A model generated the notes under the pieces. That model saw nothing but the letters and a program-made list of their open reading frames with translations, was not told where the DNA came from and did no database searches. Of a stretch of DNA of 64,000 nt, positions 19,148-31,565 are shown in pieces. The stretch's first letter is position 1. Each line of letters opens with the position of its first letter. Made by a program: the position numbers and the translations under genes. Source of the stretch: Scilla litardierei (lineage: Eukaryota; Streptophyta; Magnoliopsida; Asparagales; Asparagaceae); assembly GCA_030789695.1 (NCBI GenBank), contig CM061142.1, positions 607,795,659-607,859,658 on the forward strand. Reading direction: 5' to 3'.

Positions 19148-20054
19148 GAGATTGTACGACTTCACGGATTCCCCGTGAGTATCGTGTCGGACAGAGACAC
19201 GAGATTCACGTCTCAGTTTTGGCAGAGTCTGCAAAAGAGCTTGGGTACGAGTCTGAGTTTCAGCACGACGTACCACCCTCAGACGGATGGCCAGTCCGAG
19301 AGGATGATTCAGATTTTGGAGGACATGCTGAGGGCGTGCATGTTGGACTTCATGGGATCTTGGGAGGATCATCTCCATCATGTTGAGTTTGCCTACAATA
19401 ACAGCTACCAGGCTAGTATTGGTAAGGCGCCTTTTGCGGCGCTATATGGGAAGAAATGTCGATCGCCACTGAGCTGGGATGACATTGGAGATCGGGAGCT
19501 GTTAGGACCAGAGATGATCGTGGAGGCCGTGGATGTTGTGAGGAACATCCGGGTGAAGCTGAGGATTGCACAGGACCGTTTCAAGCATTGGGCAGATGCT
19601 AAACGGAGGCCCTTGGAGTTTCAGCCTGGAGATCACGTCTTTCTGAAGATTTCTCCGAACCGCGGAGTTATCCGATTTGGGAAGAGATGCAAGTTGAGTC
19701 CGAGGTACATTGGGCCGTTTGATGTCCTGGAGAGGGTTGGAGCTGTGGCTTATCGCTTGGCGTTGCCGCCGTCGCTGGAGGGAGTTCACGACGTATTTCA
19801 CGTATCTCAGTTACGTCGATACGTCAGTGATCCATCCCACGTTGTGGATTTCTCGGAGATGACAGTTCGTCTGAATCTTACCTATGATCAGCAGCCAGTT
19901 GAGATTCTGGATTGACGACAGAAGCAGCTGAGGAACAAGACCGTCGACTTGGTTCGAGTGCAGTGGCGTCACGGTTCCCCTAGGGAGTCCACCTGGGGAG
20001 CGTGATGATGACAAGAGAGAGCGCTTCCCGCGCCTCTTCCCGAGCAGTGCTTGA
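19148..20054 (+). pseudogene. Tekay-B integrase core and chromodomain
   Basis: It begins Glu-Ile-Val-Arg-Leu-His-Gly, has Ser-Asp-Arg-Asp-Thr-Arg-Phe and Gln-Ser-Glu-Arg-Met (catalytic Asp and the Glu region), then an SH3-like region and a chromodomain-like tail. A TGA at 19913-19915 replaces CGA. A one-base gain near 20000 (TGGGGAGC) shifts the last segment, which in the other frame ends Phe-Pro-Arg-Leu-Phe and stops at 20052-20054. Confidence 0.85.
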
Positions 20055-20082
20055 TGTTGATTCCAAGGACGGAATCATTCCT

Positions 20083-20095
20083 AAGGTGGGGAGGA
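20083..20095 (+). other. Polypurine tract of Tekay-B
   Basis: AAGGTGGGGAGGA abuts the 3' LTR start TGTAAT. Confidence 0.9.
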
Positions 20096-20874
20096 TGTAA
20101 TGATCTGTTTTCGTTGTATGTTTTACGTGCACTAAGTTTTGATCGTGCACGTATTTATTTTAGACTCTGTTTGTTTGTGAACACTTTAGTGTGATATGTC
20201 GTTGTGATCGTCTCTAAGAGTATTAAATTGTGGCACTAATTTGGAACGACATTTCACGGGTCGTTCTCCCACGATTTGATCCTATTCGAAGAGACGTTGT
20301 GATTTTCACTTTTGACGTGAGACGCTTCTATTTTTAGTTTCCTCACTCGACGTCGGAATTGAGATCCGTCTTCTTAGTTTTCTTTCTCTCGTCGTCCCGA
20401 TCACCCCAATATTTATTTTACAATTTTTGGACTTCATTTGACCTATTCTACATTTTAGCAAAGCTTTAAATATTTTTAAATACTAAGTTTTAAAGTATTT
20501 TCGACCCAATATAATTCCTATTAGATTATAACTCTTTAAAATATTTTTGACCCAAAACCTAGCCCTAACTTGGCCGCACCCTAGCCATGCGTGGGTAAGA
20601 GAGAGAGGAAATGAGTTTTAAATGATTTTAAATCCTAATCCTAATAGAATTAGCACTAGACCAAGTCAACCCCTCTATACTATATAAACAACCCCAAGGC
20701 TAACCTATTTTCGCAAGCAAACAAACCATGGCCGCCCCACAACTCAAAAATCTCGCTTGCGACGTTCGTCGCAATCAGCCCCCGCAGCCGCCTGTGTCCG
20801 ACCGACGAAAACCCCCTCTTTCCCTCGGTCTGACCGAGGCCAACCCCCGCACCGCTGCTCCGCACCGCACCAAG

Positions 20875-20910
<36 letters not shown>

Positions 20911-22954
20911 CTTGATTGCATCGCCCGCTCCCCGCTACGACAGAGGACATCTCTCGGTCTAGCCAAGAGATTTCCCCGCCTCCGCATCTGCTCCGCAACG
21001 TTGCAACTGCAACGTTGCAACCCCCGCACCGACCAACGCTCCCGCCCGCACCGACCGAAGCGCTCCCCTGCATCGCCCGCTCACCCGCTCCGTTGCAACC
21101 CCCACAGCGCTGCACCCCGCATCCGCTCGCCCCGACCGATAGATCCCCTCGCACCAGCCGCTGTGACCGAACGACCCCCGCTCCGCAAGCGCTGCAACCC
21201 CCGCCCGCAGTGTCTGACAGAGAGAAATCCTCGCAGCGGCCTGTGTCTGACCGAGCGACGTTCATCGCAACGTCTCAACTCTCGCATCGCTTGCCATCGT
21301 GGGCCCCCCAAGTTCTCCAGAGGTGTTGTGGGTCCCCCATTGGCCCCTAGCACTACTGTGGGTCCCACCTAGGTGGCTTCTCTTCGTGGATTTGCCGATT
21401 ACGACGTTGCGATACGTCGTAGCCCGTCGTCGCACGTTCTAGCTTTGGAATCTTGGTTCGTTGATCTGGTTACTGCCCAGACTTTTCGAGCGAGGAATCT
21501 ATTTTGGAATCTGGACTAGGAGCGCGTTCTTTTATTCCAATCACTGGCGTCGCTACCCGACGCCAGTGTAGCTTTCGTGTCGTGTTGAGGTAACGCTTGG
21601 CACCCCTAGGACACCCAATCACAGCCGGTTAATCAAGATTAAAATTGATGTTTTTAAATGTTTTAGAATCACTAATTAAGATAATTTAAAATGGGAATGT
21701 AGGCTGGTGGACTTGTGCACATAGGTTGTTTGTGAGTTTGGACTCTTTGGACGGTGTTTTTCAAACGTCGGTTTTCAGGCAAGTGAAATTTGCCCGTTGC
21801 TTTTTAGGCCATGTTTTAGGCCACTTTTTGTACCGTAGCGTAAAAGAGACTAGGCAGTGAAATGATAGCTGCGTAGACTCCTATTTGATCTAGTTTGACA
21901 ACGAAACTAGATCCGTCACCTCATTTGATCTAGCTTGACAACGAAGCTAGATCCAACCCTTTAAATTGTTTTGTTCATACATTTGTAACTGCCATGTTTA
22001 AATTTCTTAACTGTACGCGTTTAAATTACAGCTTGACATGTCATGCCATACATGTCTGATTGTTGCATTCGTAGCACACGCTACTATACTTGTACTTGCT
22101 TGTTGAGGCTAGGTGCACCCCTATGCCATATTGAAAAAAAACACTTCCTGGCTCGTGATCCAGAAGCGAGCATTCACGTTCGGGGGTAAAGCCCTGGCTC
22201 TATACACGTGGAGGGGTAGAGTTGAGCGACCACTCAGCGTAGAAGTGTGCCCGTAGAGCCACTTCAGCTGTAAGGCGTGAACTCTGTGCACGACATGAAA
22301 ACGTGACTTGTGATTGTTAGTAGTTTGCTACTCTTGCCATGCCATGCTAGTTGCCTGTCGTACTTTACTTTACGGTTTCACTCATACTTTAACTGCCATG
22401 TCATTGCATCATGCTAGAACTGCTAGGTTGCTTGCTTTACTTTCAGTTTCCTTGCATAATTCTTTGTAGACTTGCTAACATGTGCCCCTTGCTCTTTTGG
22501 GTGTCACATGTTAGACCCTGTGCCAGAGACCGTTGCTGAGGACATGGTGTTTGCTGATGCTGAGTCGGAGCCCACGTTTGACGAGGAGTTTGTGGACACC
22601 AGTGACCAGTCTTAGAGACTGTTCTGAGTTACTTATTTTTAGGTTGCTGTTAGTTGTCGGTGCGTAGCACCTTTACTTCCGTACGTTGTACTTTTGTTGG
22701 CCATGCTTGGGCCTTAGACTCTTTTCCTTTTCAGCCTGGTGGCTTTTCTGTGATGTTGGAACTTATTGTTGGACATTCTGAGATTGGCTGTTATATGTCT
22801 CTTTCTTTATTATTATTCTTGTTTCGTATCGCATTTGCAAGGACCTGCCATTTGAAGTTTATTGACGCTTATCAGACTTGCAGCTTCGCAGCTTCAAGTC
22901 TGAGCGGACCTTCTCACGCCTCGCCTACATATTTTTGGGAAGCGGGGTGTGACA
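20096..22954 (+). repeat. Tekay-B 3' LTR (2859 bp)
   Basis: Same layout as the 5' LTR: TATA box 20681-20688; palindrome CTCGGTCTGACCGAG at 20824-20838; 35-C tract 20875-20909; twin hairpins 21887-21953; acidic frame 22508-22615; end GTGTGACA. The first dinucleotides are TG and the last CA, as required. Confidence 0.94.
20875..20909 (+). repeat. 35-nt poly-C tract in Tekay-B 3' LTR
   Basis: Homologue of the 33-C run at 13235. The two differ by two C, as expected of a slipping homopolymer. Confidence 0.95.
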
Positions 22955-25900
22955 GCCGCGCATGCAGGTACCCCCTCAGCAACAAATTATGACGTCCACT
23001 CTCCCACTTGGGGAAATGGTAGGCCCACGCACCTCCAGAGTGCAATGGAGGCAATGAACCTAGGCCTGGGCCTTCTTGATCATCCAATGACCCCGTCCAG
23101 GTAAGTATGGATCAAGGTTAGCCGTGCATCTTATTTTATACACATCTCACCCCATCTAATCTCCCCATACTATCGATGTGGGACTAAACCCTCATTTCAC
23201 TGGATTTCTGCAATCCGCACACACCTAATCCTCCAAGCCCACATTTGGACACAGATTACCACGTATGAGTTAGGTTCATGGGACAACTGTAAACAAATGC
23301 CATACAAAAATGAAAAATGTATTCTGATTAATTCAAACTTAATTTGTGCTTGTGACTATGTGAGCGTAGAAACACCTCTACTTGGTCAAATTTGGCCAAG
23401 AAAATAAAAGGAAAAAACGTCTTGCATAGTAACATTTGCCTACATAACAAGATTTCCATGTTGAAGTCATCTATAAAATGCAAAGCTGCTAACATAGTTA
23501 AGATGAAACCTTAAAAAACAAACGCATTGCAACAATCCATATAACAATTTAAACCCAAAGTTAACCAACAAGAAAAGGATTCTAACTTTCATAAGGAAAA
23601 AACAAAACATAAACGTTGACAAGATTATACCTCAGCTTTCTACACCGATTCATGCTCCCAAAACATTTGTAACTTGATTTACGTTAATCTAAACTAATCT
23701 AAGATGAATGTAACTCACGTGATTAAAAATGAAGCCGAAAATTAGAGAAAAACTAATAACATCATCAATTAGAGATATTAAACTAGAAGAAAATTGTAGA
23801 ACGGTAAGATAAAACTAGATAGGCCGATAAACAATACTGTTGTTTAAAGTTATTTACCTGGGAAAACGTTAACTAGAATGCATAGCTTTTATAGTTAGAA
23901 ATTGAAGGGGTTTTGAGTATTTACTTTTCGAATATTTCTTATTTTGAAATTTACCATACAAGCCTATCATATTATTTAAATACGTTTCAAACAACTTGAT
24001 GCAAATTGAAAACCAAATCTTTGGGTTGAAGAACCCAAAACGCCCAAATATTATGTAAAATAAAGTTTGAAAATCCCACTTAATTTAGCCGGAATGAAAA
24101 ATCTTCTAGCAAACTCCGTTTAACTAAATTGAGTAATCTTTAGACTAAGTAGCAATGTTACATGGATCATACTATAAGAAAGATCGCATGAAACAGTTGA
24201 AGTGATGGATAGATGAAGTCAGGACTAAGACATGGGCAAATACTTTATTTAGATTAAGGATTGGGCGGGGGCCGCGCGTGCGCGTACCCCCTCTGCTACA
24301 AATTATGACATCCACTCTCCCACTTGGGGAGATGTTAGGCCCACGCACCTCCAGAGTGCAATGGAGGCCATGAACCTAGGCCTGGGCCTTCTTGATCACC
24401 CAATGACTCCGTCCAGGTAAGTATGGATCAAGGTTAGCCGTGCATCTTATTTTATGCACATCTCACCCCATCTAATCTCCCCACACTGTCGATGTGGGAC
24501 TATACCCTCGTTTAACTGACTTTCTACAATTCACACACACCCAATCATCCAAGACACATTTGGACACAGATTACCACGTATGATTACCACGTATGAGTTA
24601 GGTTCATGGGACAATAATAAACAAATGCCTTACAAAGATGAAAATGTACTCCTAAAACTTAAATTGCGCTGGTGACTATGTGGGCATGGAAACACGTCTA
24701 CTTGGTCAAATTTGGCCAAGAAAATAAAAGAAAAAAATGTCTTGCATAGTAACATTTGCCTACATACCTAGATTGTCATGTTGAAATCATCCATAAAATT
24801 CAAAGCTGCTAACATAGTTAAGATGAAAACTAAAAAACAATCGCTTTGCAACAATCCATCTAACCAATTAAACTCTAAGATGAATATAACCTACAAGAAA
24901 AGGATTCAAACTTTATTACGGGGAAAAAGCAAAACATAAACATTAACAAGATAATACCTCAGCTTTCTGCGCCGATCCATGCACCCCAAAGATTTGTAAC
25001 TTGATTTATGTTAATATAAACTAATCTAAGATGAATGTAACTCACGGGATTAAAAATGAAGCCGAAAATTAGAGAAAAACTAATAACATCATCGATTAGG
25101 GATATTAAACTAGAAGAAAATGGTAGAATGGTAAGATTAAATTAGATCGCCCGATAAACAATGTTGTTGTTTAAAGTTATTTACCAGGGAAAAATTTAGC
25201 TGGAATGCATAGCAGTAATTGTTAGAAATTGAAGGGGTTTTGGGTATTTAATTTTCAAATATTTCTTTTTTTGAAATTTACCATACAAGCCTATCATATT
25301 ATTTAAATACGTTTCAAACAACTTGATGCAAATTGAAGACCAAATCTTTGGTTTGAAGAACCCAGAAGGTCCAAATCTTATGGAAAATAAAGTTTGAAAA
25401 TCGCACTTAATTTAGCTGGAATGAAAAATCTTCTAGCAAACGCTGTTTAACTAAAATGAGTATTCTTTAGACTAAGTAGCAAAGTTACATGGATCATACA
25501 ATAATAAAGATCGCATGAAGCAGTTGAAGTGATGAATAAATGAAGTCAGGACTAAGACATGGGACAATACTATATTTAGATTAAGGATTGGTCGGGGGCC
25601 ACGCATGTTCGCACCCCCTCTGCAACAAATTATGACGTCCACTCTCCCACTTGGGGAGATGGTAGGACCACGCACCTCCATAGTGCAAAGGAGGCCATTA
25701 ACCTAGGCCTGGGCCTTCTTGATCACCTAATGACCCCGTCCAGGTAAGAATGTATCAAGTTTAGTTGTGCATCTTATTTTATACACATCTCACCCCATCT
25801 AGTCGCCTAAACTGTCCATGTGGGACTAAACCCTCGTTTCACTGGCTTTCTACAATTCGCACACCCCCAATCCTCCAAGCCCACATTTGGAAACAGATTA

Positions 25901-27081
25901 CCACGTATGAGTTAGGTTCATGTGACAACAATAAACAAATGCCTTAAAAAGATGAAAAATGTATTCTGATTAACTGAAACTTAATTTGTGCTTGTGACTA
26001 TGTGGGCTTGGAAACACCTCTACTTGGTCAAATTTGGCCAAGAAAATAAAAGGAAAAAAAACTTATTTCGTAGTAACAATTGCCTACATACCTAGATTTC
26101 CATGTTGAAGTCATCTATAAAATGCAAAGCTGCTAATATAGTTTAAGATGAAAACTAAAAAAACAAACGCATTGTAACAATCCATCTAACCAATTAAACT
26201 CAAAGATGAATATAACCTACAAGAAATGGATTCAAACTTTCTTACGGGAAAAAAACTAAACATAAATGTTAACAAGATTATACCTTAGCTTTCTGCACCA
26301 ATCCATGCTCCCCAAAGATTTGTAACTTGATTTACGTTAATCTAAACTAATCTAAGACGAATGTAACTCACTGATTAAAAATGAAGCCATAAATTAGAGA
26401 AAAACTAATAACATCATCGATTAGAGATATTAAACTAGAACAAAATGTTAGAATGGTAAGATTTAACTAGATTACCTGATAAACAAAATTTATTGGTTAA
26501 ATATATTTACCAAGGAAAAAGTTAATTGGAATGCATAGCATTTATAGTTAGAAATTGAAGGGGTTTTGGGTTTTTACTTTTCAAATATTTCTTATTTTAA
26601 AATTTACCATACACGTCTATCATTTTATTTAAATACGTTTCAAACAACTTGATGCAAATTGAAAACCAAATCTTTGGGTTGAAGAATCCAAAATGCCCAA
26701 ACCTTATGGAAAATAAAGTTTGAAAATCCCACTTAATTTATCTGGAAACGAAAATCTTCTAGCAAACTCCATTTAACTAAAATTATTAATCTTTAGAATA
26801 AGTAGTAAGGTTACATGGATCACACTATAATAAAGATCACATGAAACAGTTGAACTGATAGATAAATGAAGTCAGGACTAAGACATGGACCAATAATATA
26901 TTGAGATTAAGGATTGGGCAGGTCACGCGTGTGCGTACCCCATTTGCAACAATTTATGACGTCCACTCTCCCACTTGGGGAGATGATAACCACACGCACC
27001 TCTAGAGTGCAATGGAGGGCATGAACCTTGGCCTGGGCCTTCTTGATCACCCAATGACCTCGTCCAGGTAAGTATGGATCA
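22955..27081. repeat. 1.32-kb tandem satellite, right block
   Basis: This continues the unit interrupted at 12452. Unit anchors lie at 23207, 24523 and 25849 (periods 1316 and 1326). The last unit stops abruptly after GTATGGATCA at 27081, where Tat-type sequence begins. The first five bases are the right-hand GCCGC duplication. No gene seen. Confidence 0.92.
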
Positions 27082-27495
27082 TGGGCAGCAAGAAGCGGGT
27101 GATCGACCTTCAGCAGGGGTAGGTAGCCGACCTGAAGCGGGTAATTGAGGTGGGGAAAAGGGAGAAGGCTATCTTGAAGAGGCAGATGGAGGAGCAGGGG
27201 GAAGGTAGACTAGGGCATGATGGAAGCCGTCGTCAGTCGATATCAGGACGAGGCGCTTATCCCGTTGCTGCGAGAGGCACAGGAGTTGGGTGTCGAGGAG
27301 GGGCTGGCGAGGATGAAGCGCAGGCTGACGAAATTACATCCCTCGCTTGTGGTCGACTTCCCCAAGCTAGATGTGCCCTTAGCCGAGGAAAGAGAGGAAT
27401 CGGGAGATGAGCCAGGGGTTGGTGGTCCGGCGAGTGACCCGGCGGATACGCAGGCTCTGGGGGGGCGACGTGCGAGGATGAAGCGGCCGAGTTGA
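27082..27495 (+). pseudogene. 3' part of a Tat-type antisense ORF (diverged copy)
   Basis: The plus-strand frames encode a charged coiled-coil-like stretch. The frame 27217-27495 then has Leu-Gly-Val-Glu-Glu-Gly-Leu-Ala, Val-Val-Asp-Phe-Pro-Lys-Leu and an acidic tail. This parallels the C-terminus of the better copy at 30582-30932 (Glu-Gly-Leu-Glu-Glu-Gly-Arg-Ala, Glu-Val-Asp-Phe-Asp-Lys-Leu, acidic tail). The 5' part is missing: the satellite junction is at 27081/27082. A frameshift separates the coil from the tail. Confidence 0.55.
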
Positions 27496-28387
27496 GGAGC
27501 TTTTAGGGTGGGGCGAATTTTGTATAGCCGGCTTTGGGCCGAGCCTGATGTCACGTTGTATTTTTGGTAGACCCTGGGTTGTAAAAAGTTAGTCATATAA
27601 ATGAAATGCGAGACTTTTCCTTACTCTTTGTTTTCCTTTCCCTGTTTTTTGTATGGGACTTTGCTTGCAAGGGTGTGAATGCCCCCAACATTCTCCTACT
27701 GACGAGGGCTGAGCCAAGGAGGAGTAGAATGTTGTGATGTAGTTTGTCCGACTCGGGCTTGAGGGCGAGCTTCCGATGATGGGAATGGGATGGACCATTT
27801 GGCCTGATACGGGTTGGGGTGATGGACGGTCGCTCGTGGCCTAGCGTCCTGCGCTTGCGTAGCTGTGCACCGTCCTTCTTCAACGGGGAGCCACTAGGTC
27901 TGAGATCTATCGAAGGCAAAGCTTTGCAAGTTGGCCCTAAGTAGGGTACGAGCTCGTAGCTCGACCTTTGGGCCCTGCCTTGTAGGGAGAAAGCTCGCTT
28001 GGAATGTTTTGACAATCCCCGGTTTGTCGACCTGAAATGTCAGTCCGGATTGTTTTGCAGGTCAATATAATAGTGCGCCAGTTTTTACATGTGAAGTATG
28101 GGAGGAAGTCTGGCCTGGTCCGGTTGACGAGCTTACTCCTCACCTGCCTCAGTAGGGGAGCGGGTTCTTAACCCAAGCGTGGTGAAAGGGCGGAATTATT
28201 TTGAAATTTCTGCCCGTCACTTCATTGTAATCATTTCGAATCAAAGGCAGGAGGATATCGAAGAGTCCAGACTTTTCTACTGGTGATGCGTGGCGGATGT
28301 GACTGCTGATGTTAGTCGAAGCGTCAGAAGGCTTTGGATATTCGATGCGTGGAGTGAGCTTTATGGCTAGGATCGATCGGCGATTCC
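27496..28387. other. Non-coding Tat-derived sequence between two antisense-ORF copies
   Basis: After the ORF tail comes a 3'-UTR-like stretch ending AAATGAAATGCGAGAC, echoed after the second copy (GAATGAAATGGAGAT at 31044-31058), then GTGAATGCCCCCAACA. Part of 27700-28010 (for example CGTAGCTCGACC near 27955) resembles the 83-bp minisatellite found further right. 28010-28387 is probably the upstream region of the second antisense ORF. No coding sequence is supported. Confidence 0.5.
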
Positions 28388-28396
28388 TATAAATAG
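28388..28396 (+). promoter_or_regulatory. TATA box of the antisense Tat gene
   Basis: TATAAATAG lies 178 bp upstream of the ATG at 28566, in the plus direction, opposite to the pol genes. Its sequence and distance fit an RNA polymerase II core promoter for the ORF that follows. Confidence 0.55.
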
Positions 28397-29468
28397 GGGG
28401 CGGCCCGGTGAAAGTTTCCCACTTCTGAATTTTCTCGAGTTCTTGCCTTCGTCGGAGTTTTCGATTGCAGTTGTCATCGAAGTCATCGCTGGAGATAGGG
28501 CCACCTTCATGACATCATCATTTAGCCATCGAAATCGTATAGGTATAATTCTTTTCCTTCTAAAAATGGCCTCATCGAAATCTTCCTCTCGTTCGTCGGC
28601 GTCGAGGGAGGTGGAACAGTGGATTAGGGACGAGGGAGGGATGGAGAGCTCCGTCGTGGATACGACGGAGAGTGCAGAGGAAAGGTCACCAGAGAGTCAA
28701 GGTCGCACTAACAGGGTCGAGCAGCTGGCGAGCCCGTCCACGACGGACCAGAGGGATCCAAGGAAGGGGAAAGGGCTCGTGGTGCCGACGTCGAAGTCGT
28801 CCGCCCGGGCCGTTGTTACCGTGGCCGAGGCCAGAGATGTTCCAGCCGAGAACTTTTCCGCGGTGTCGGGGGCATAGACATCCATAATTTTTGAAATCCG
28901 TGTGTCGTATTTTAGACCGCCCTACGCAGTCCGCCTACCGACCGCTTCGGAACGGGTGTGCTTCACGAGCGAGTACGATGTCGGGGTATACGTAGCATGC
29001 TTCCACCAAGGGCTGCGCTTCCCACTTACTCCTCTGCTGCTTGAGATTCTGAATTTCTTGGAGCTGCTGCTGTTCCAGCTGATGCCGAACTCTATCAGTG
29101 CGATCGTTGGCTTCCTCGTTCTGTGTGCAAGTAATGACGTCTACCCATCCCTCTCACTGTTCTGCCACTTCTTCACGTTAAAGAAGCTGAGGTCGTACTA
29201 CTTGTCGACGAAGAAAAGTCAACCCCTTGTCTTGGGCTTGCCAGGCAAGATTAAGGGTTGGAGGGAGCAATACGTGTTCGTTTCGATGCCCCTGACTTGG
29301 TGTTGAGGTCGAACTGGGGCGCCCTAAACCCGGAAGCCAAGAAGGGAGTTTACCTCAGCAATGACGAGGTGGAGCAGGCCAGGATCCTAAAGGCGATCCC
29401 TACTGAGGGCAGGGAGTACGACATGCTCACCAAGAAAGAGATGATAATTCGACATATCTGGCCCGAAG

Positions 29469-29531
29469 GTAACCCGAGCTTTGTGGCTATCGCTCTTAAT
29501 TTGCTCACCCTGATCTCTCTTCCTTTTCCAG
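29469..29531 (+). other. Probable 63-nt intron 1 of the antisense gene
   Basis: The donor is CCCGAAG/GTAACC; the acceptor TTCCTTTTCCAG/GTCGG has a good pyrimidine tract. The length is 21 codons without a stop, so splicing is likely but not forced by frame. Confidence 0.6.
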
Positions 29532-30246
29532 GTCGGACAATGAGTGTGCCTGTCGAGGAGCTGAAGAGGCTGGCTGTGGAGCAAGCGGTCCAGCAACCTA
29601 AGAAGGCTGACAAGAACAGGTCTCGGGAGGGGACGTCAACAAAGGGGGCAGAGATGTCGAAGAAGGCAGAGATGCCCGACGGGGCGAAGAGGCCGAAGCC
29701 GGTGGTGAAAATGATCGCTTCGGATCCTCAGGCGATGGCGACGGACGCCCGCCTGCCTGTAGAGGGCACCGTGCATGAGCCAGCCCCCCAACCGTCGACC
29801 TCGAAGCTGGGGAGGCTAGGCGGACCGAACCGGAGGCCAAAGGCTCCGATACAGGCCGAGCGCACCCGAAGACTGCCGCCCCTGTAGTGTCGACCTAGAC
29901 CCCGGCTCCCCCGGGGGGCTCCACTGGGTCGAGCTCAGTTGCTCGGACGGTCGGCGAGGATCGCTGGCCCTATGGCTGTCCACGGTTCGCTCTGGAGAAT
30001 CATGCCTACCTGAGTTGTGAAGCCTCTCTTTCCGTATTTAAGTCAAAGAAGACTGAGGTCGAGGCTCTACCGCCTGAGGACCTCTCCCTGATGCCCTACC
30101 TGGTTGGGTCCACCGAGTCGGTTTTCGACGAGGCGGGGGTGGCAGCGAGGCTAGCTGAAAACTGCCAGCTGCCTCGAGACAAGGAATCCTTGGCGACTGT
30201 CGGCATGGAGCGGCTCTGCGCCTCAGCGATTTGGCATGTCATGCAG

Positions 30247-30320
30247 GTTGGTCGTCCGGACTCGTTTAGACGCATATTTTTGCTAAGGCATGGTCTGACC
30301 TCTTTTGCTTTGTTGTGTAG
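30247..30320 (+). other. Probable 74-nt intron 2 of the antisense gene
   Basis: The donor is CATGCAG/GTTGGT and the acceptor TTTGTTGTGTAG/GCCAAT, with a T-rich 3' half. Removal joins His-Val-Met-Gln to Ala-Asn-Val-Met in frame; without it the frame is lost. Confidence 0.7.
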
Positions 30321-30932
30321 GCCAATGTTATGATGGTCACCGCCAGGCATCATGCCCCGACCATAACCAGGGCTGAGGCCCTCCTTGCAAAGAGGGAGGA
30401 TGAGCTTGCCAAGCTCAAGAAGGCCACCGACGATCGGTTGTCAATCGAGAAGGCCAATAGCGACAATCTGACGATGAAGATCCACCAGTTAGAGGCGTGC
30501 CTGGAGGAGCATGAGACAAAGGCTGCCATTGGAGAGACTCACCAAGCTGAGCTTTAGGGTGAGCTAGAGCGGGAGAAAGCATTGGCGGTCGACCTGGCGG
30601 CACAGGTGAAGGCCGGGAAGGAGGAGCTGGCAGCGAGGATCAAAGAATTCCGAAACTATCAGGTGAAAACACCCGTCCCCGCCCTGGCAGAGATGAAGAG
30701 TGAAGGACTTGAGGAGGGCCGGGCTGAGGGTTGGGGGGCGTGCCTTCGAAGGATCAATGAAAAGTCTAGGATCTTTTATCCTTCGATTGAGGTGGACTTC
30801 GACAAGCTGGCGGCCTCCGACGAGGAGGGGGAGGTGGAGGATGATGAGGATTCGCCTGTCGATATAGAGGGCGACACCCTGGAGGCCGACAAAGGGGATG
30901 GTGGCCAAGGGGATGGCGACCAACGGGTGTAG

Positions 30933-31410
30933 TATGCAGTTTTTTTTTGTAAGTTTCGGACGCATGATGGGGTCGAACTAAATGAGGAAATTTTTGTAAG
31001 GTCAACCCCGTCGATACTTGTAAAAGTTTAGCCAAGTTATATTGAATGAAATGGAGATTTTTGCTAAATGATGTATTCTGTGCTCTCTTTCATAACAGTG
31101 TAGCATGGCCCTGGTGGGTGTTGCCCCCATCATACAGGGCGGGCCATAGCCGGGGGATGGAACAATTCCGTAGCTCGGCCCATGCCCTTCTCCGGTTGGG
31201 ATGGCTAAGGACCGTAAGCTTGCCCCAGAGTCTTCACTAGAGGGGGGAGTGAGCCGTAGCTCGGTCCGTGTCCTTCTCCGGTTTGGGTGGCGAAGCTCCG
31301 TGAGCTTGCCCCGGGATTGGCGGAGTTCGAAGATAAGTAAAACTTTTCACACTGAGAACGGGATTTGGAAATTTGCATAAACGGAAGAACATTTTAACAT
31401 TTACAAGGCT
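30933..31410. other. Tat 3' region: UTR of the antisense gene and a short minisatellite
   Basis: The gene tail is followed by about 150 bp of AT-rich 3'-UTR-like DNA, then two to three units of the minisatellite (CGTAGCTCGGCCCATGCCCTTCTCCGG at about 31168-31194 and a copy at about 31247). No gene. Confidence 0.6.
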
Positions 31411-31565
31411 ACTGATAGTGTTTGAGCGAGTGTGCCGCCATCCATGGATGGGTTAGCTCGCCATCGGCCATGGTCACCAGGATCCAAGTTGCTGGACCAA
31501 CGAAGTCGGTGATTCCATAGGGTCTTTCCCATTTTGCTGTGAGCTTCTCTTGATGTGCGAGCTAC
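31411..31565 (-). pseudogene. Integrase C-terminal end of a second Tat pol copy
   Basis: This aligns base for base in layout with 34115-34270, the last codons of the better pol copy (the GCATTCCATGGGTGGGCTAGC region), but is diverged. Only the end of integrase is present; upstream sequence changes to unrelated DNA, so this copy is internally deleted. Confidence 0.6.

Larger units (their letters stand above)
12453..22954 (+). mobile_element. Tekay-B: complete Tekay/Del-like Ty3/gypsy element, plus strand
   Basis: The element is 10,502 bp with two LTRs (2833 and 2859 bp), GCCGC duplications, an 18-nt tRNA-Ile primer site, gag, protease, RT, RNase H, integrase with chromodomain-like end, and polypurine tract. 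It is complete in structure, but stops and frameshifts interrupt gag and pol. It is inserted in the satellite array. Confidence 0.95.
28566..30932 (+). pseudogene. Antisense gene of a Tat-lineage element (plant 'putative gypsy type transposon' family), with introns
   Basis: The gene starts Met-Ala-Ser-Ser-Lys in a Ser-rich leader. The central part has the family signature (Phe-Thr-Ser-Glu-Tyr-Asp-Val-Gly-Val-Tyr, then His-Gln-Gly-Leu-Arg-Phe-Pro-Leu and Gln-Leu-Met-Pro-Asn-Ser). A basic linker, a coiled coil (30330-30650) and a Glu/Asp-rich C-terminus follow. Introns are inferred at 29469-29531 and 30247-30320; the second restores the frame. Breaks: TAG 28875-28877, frameshift near 29280, TAG 29885-29887 and TAG 30555-30557. 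It runs opposite to the pol genes. Tat elements such as Grande carry antisense ORFs between pol and the 3' LTR, which fits this position. Function unknown. Confidence 0.68.
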
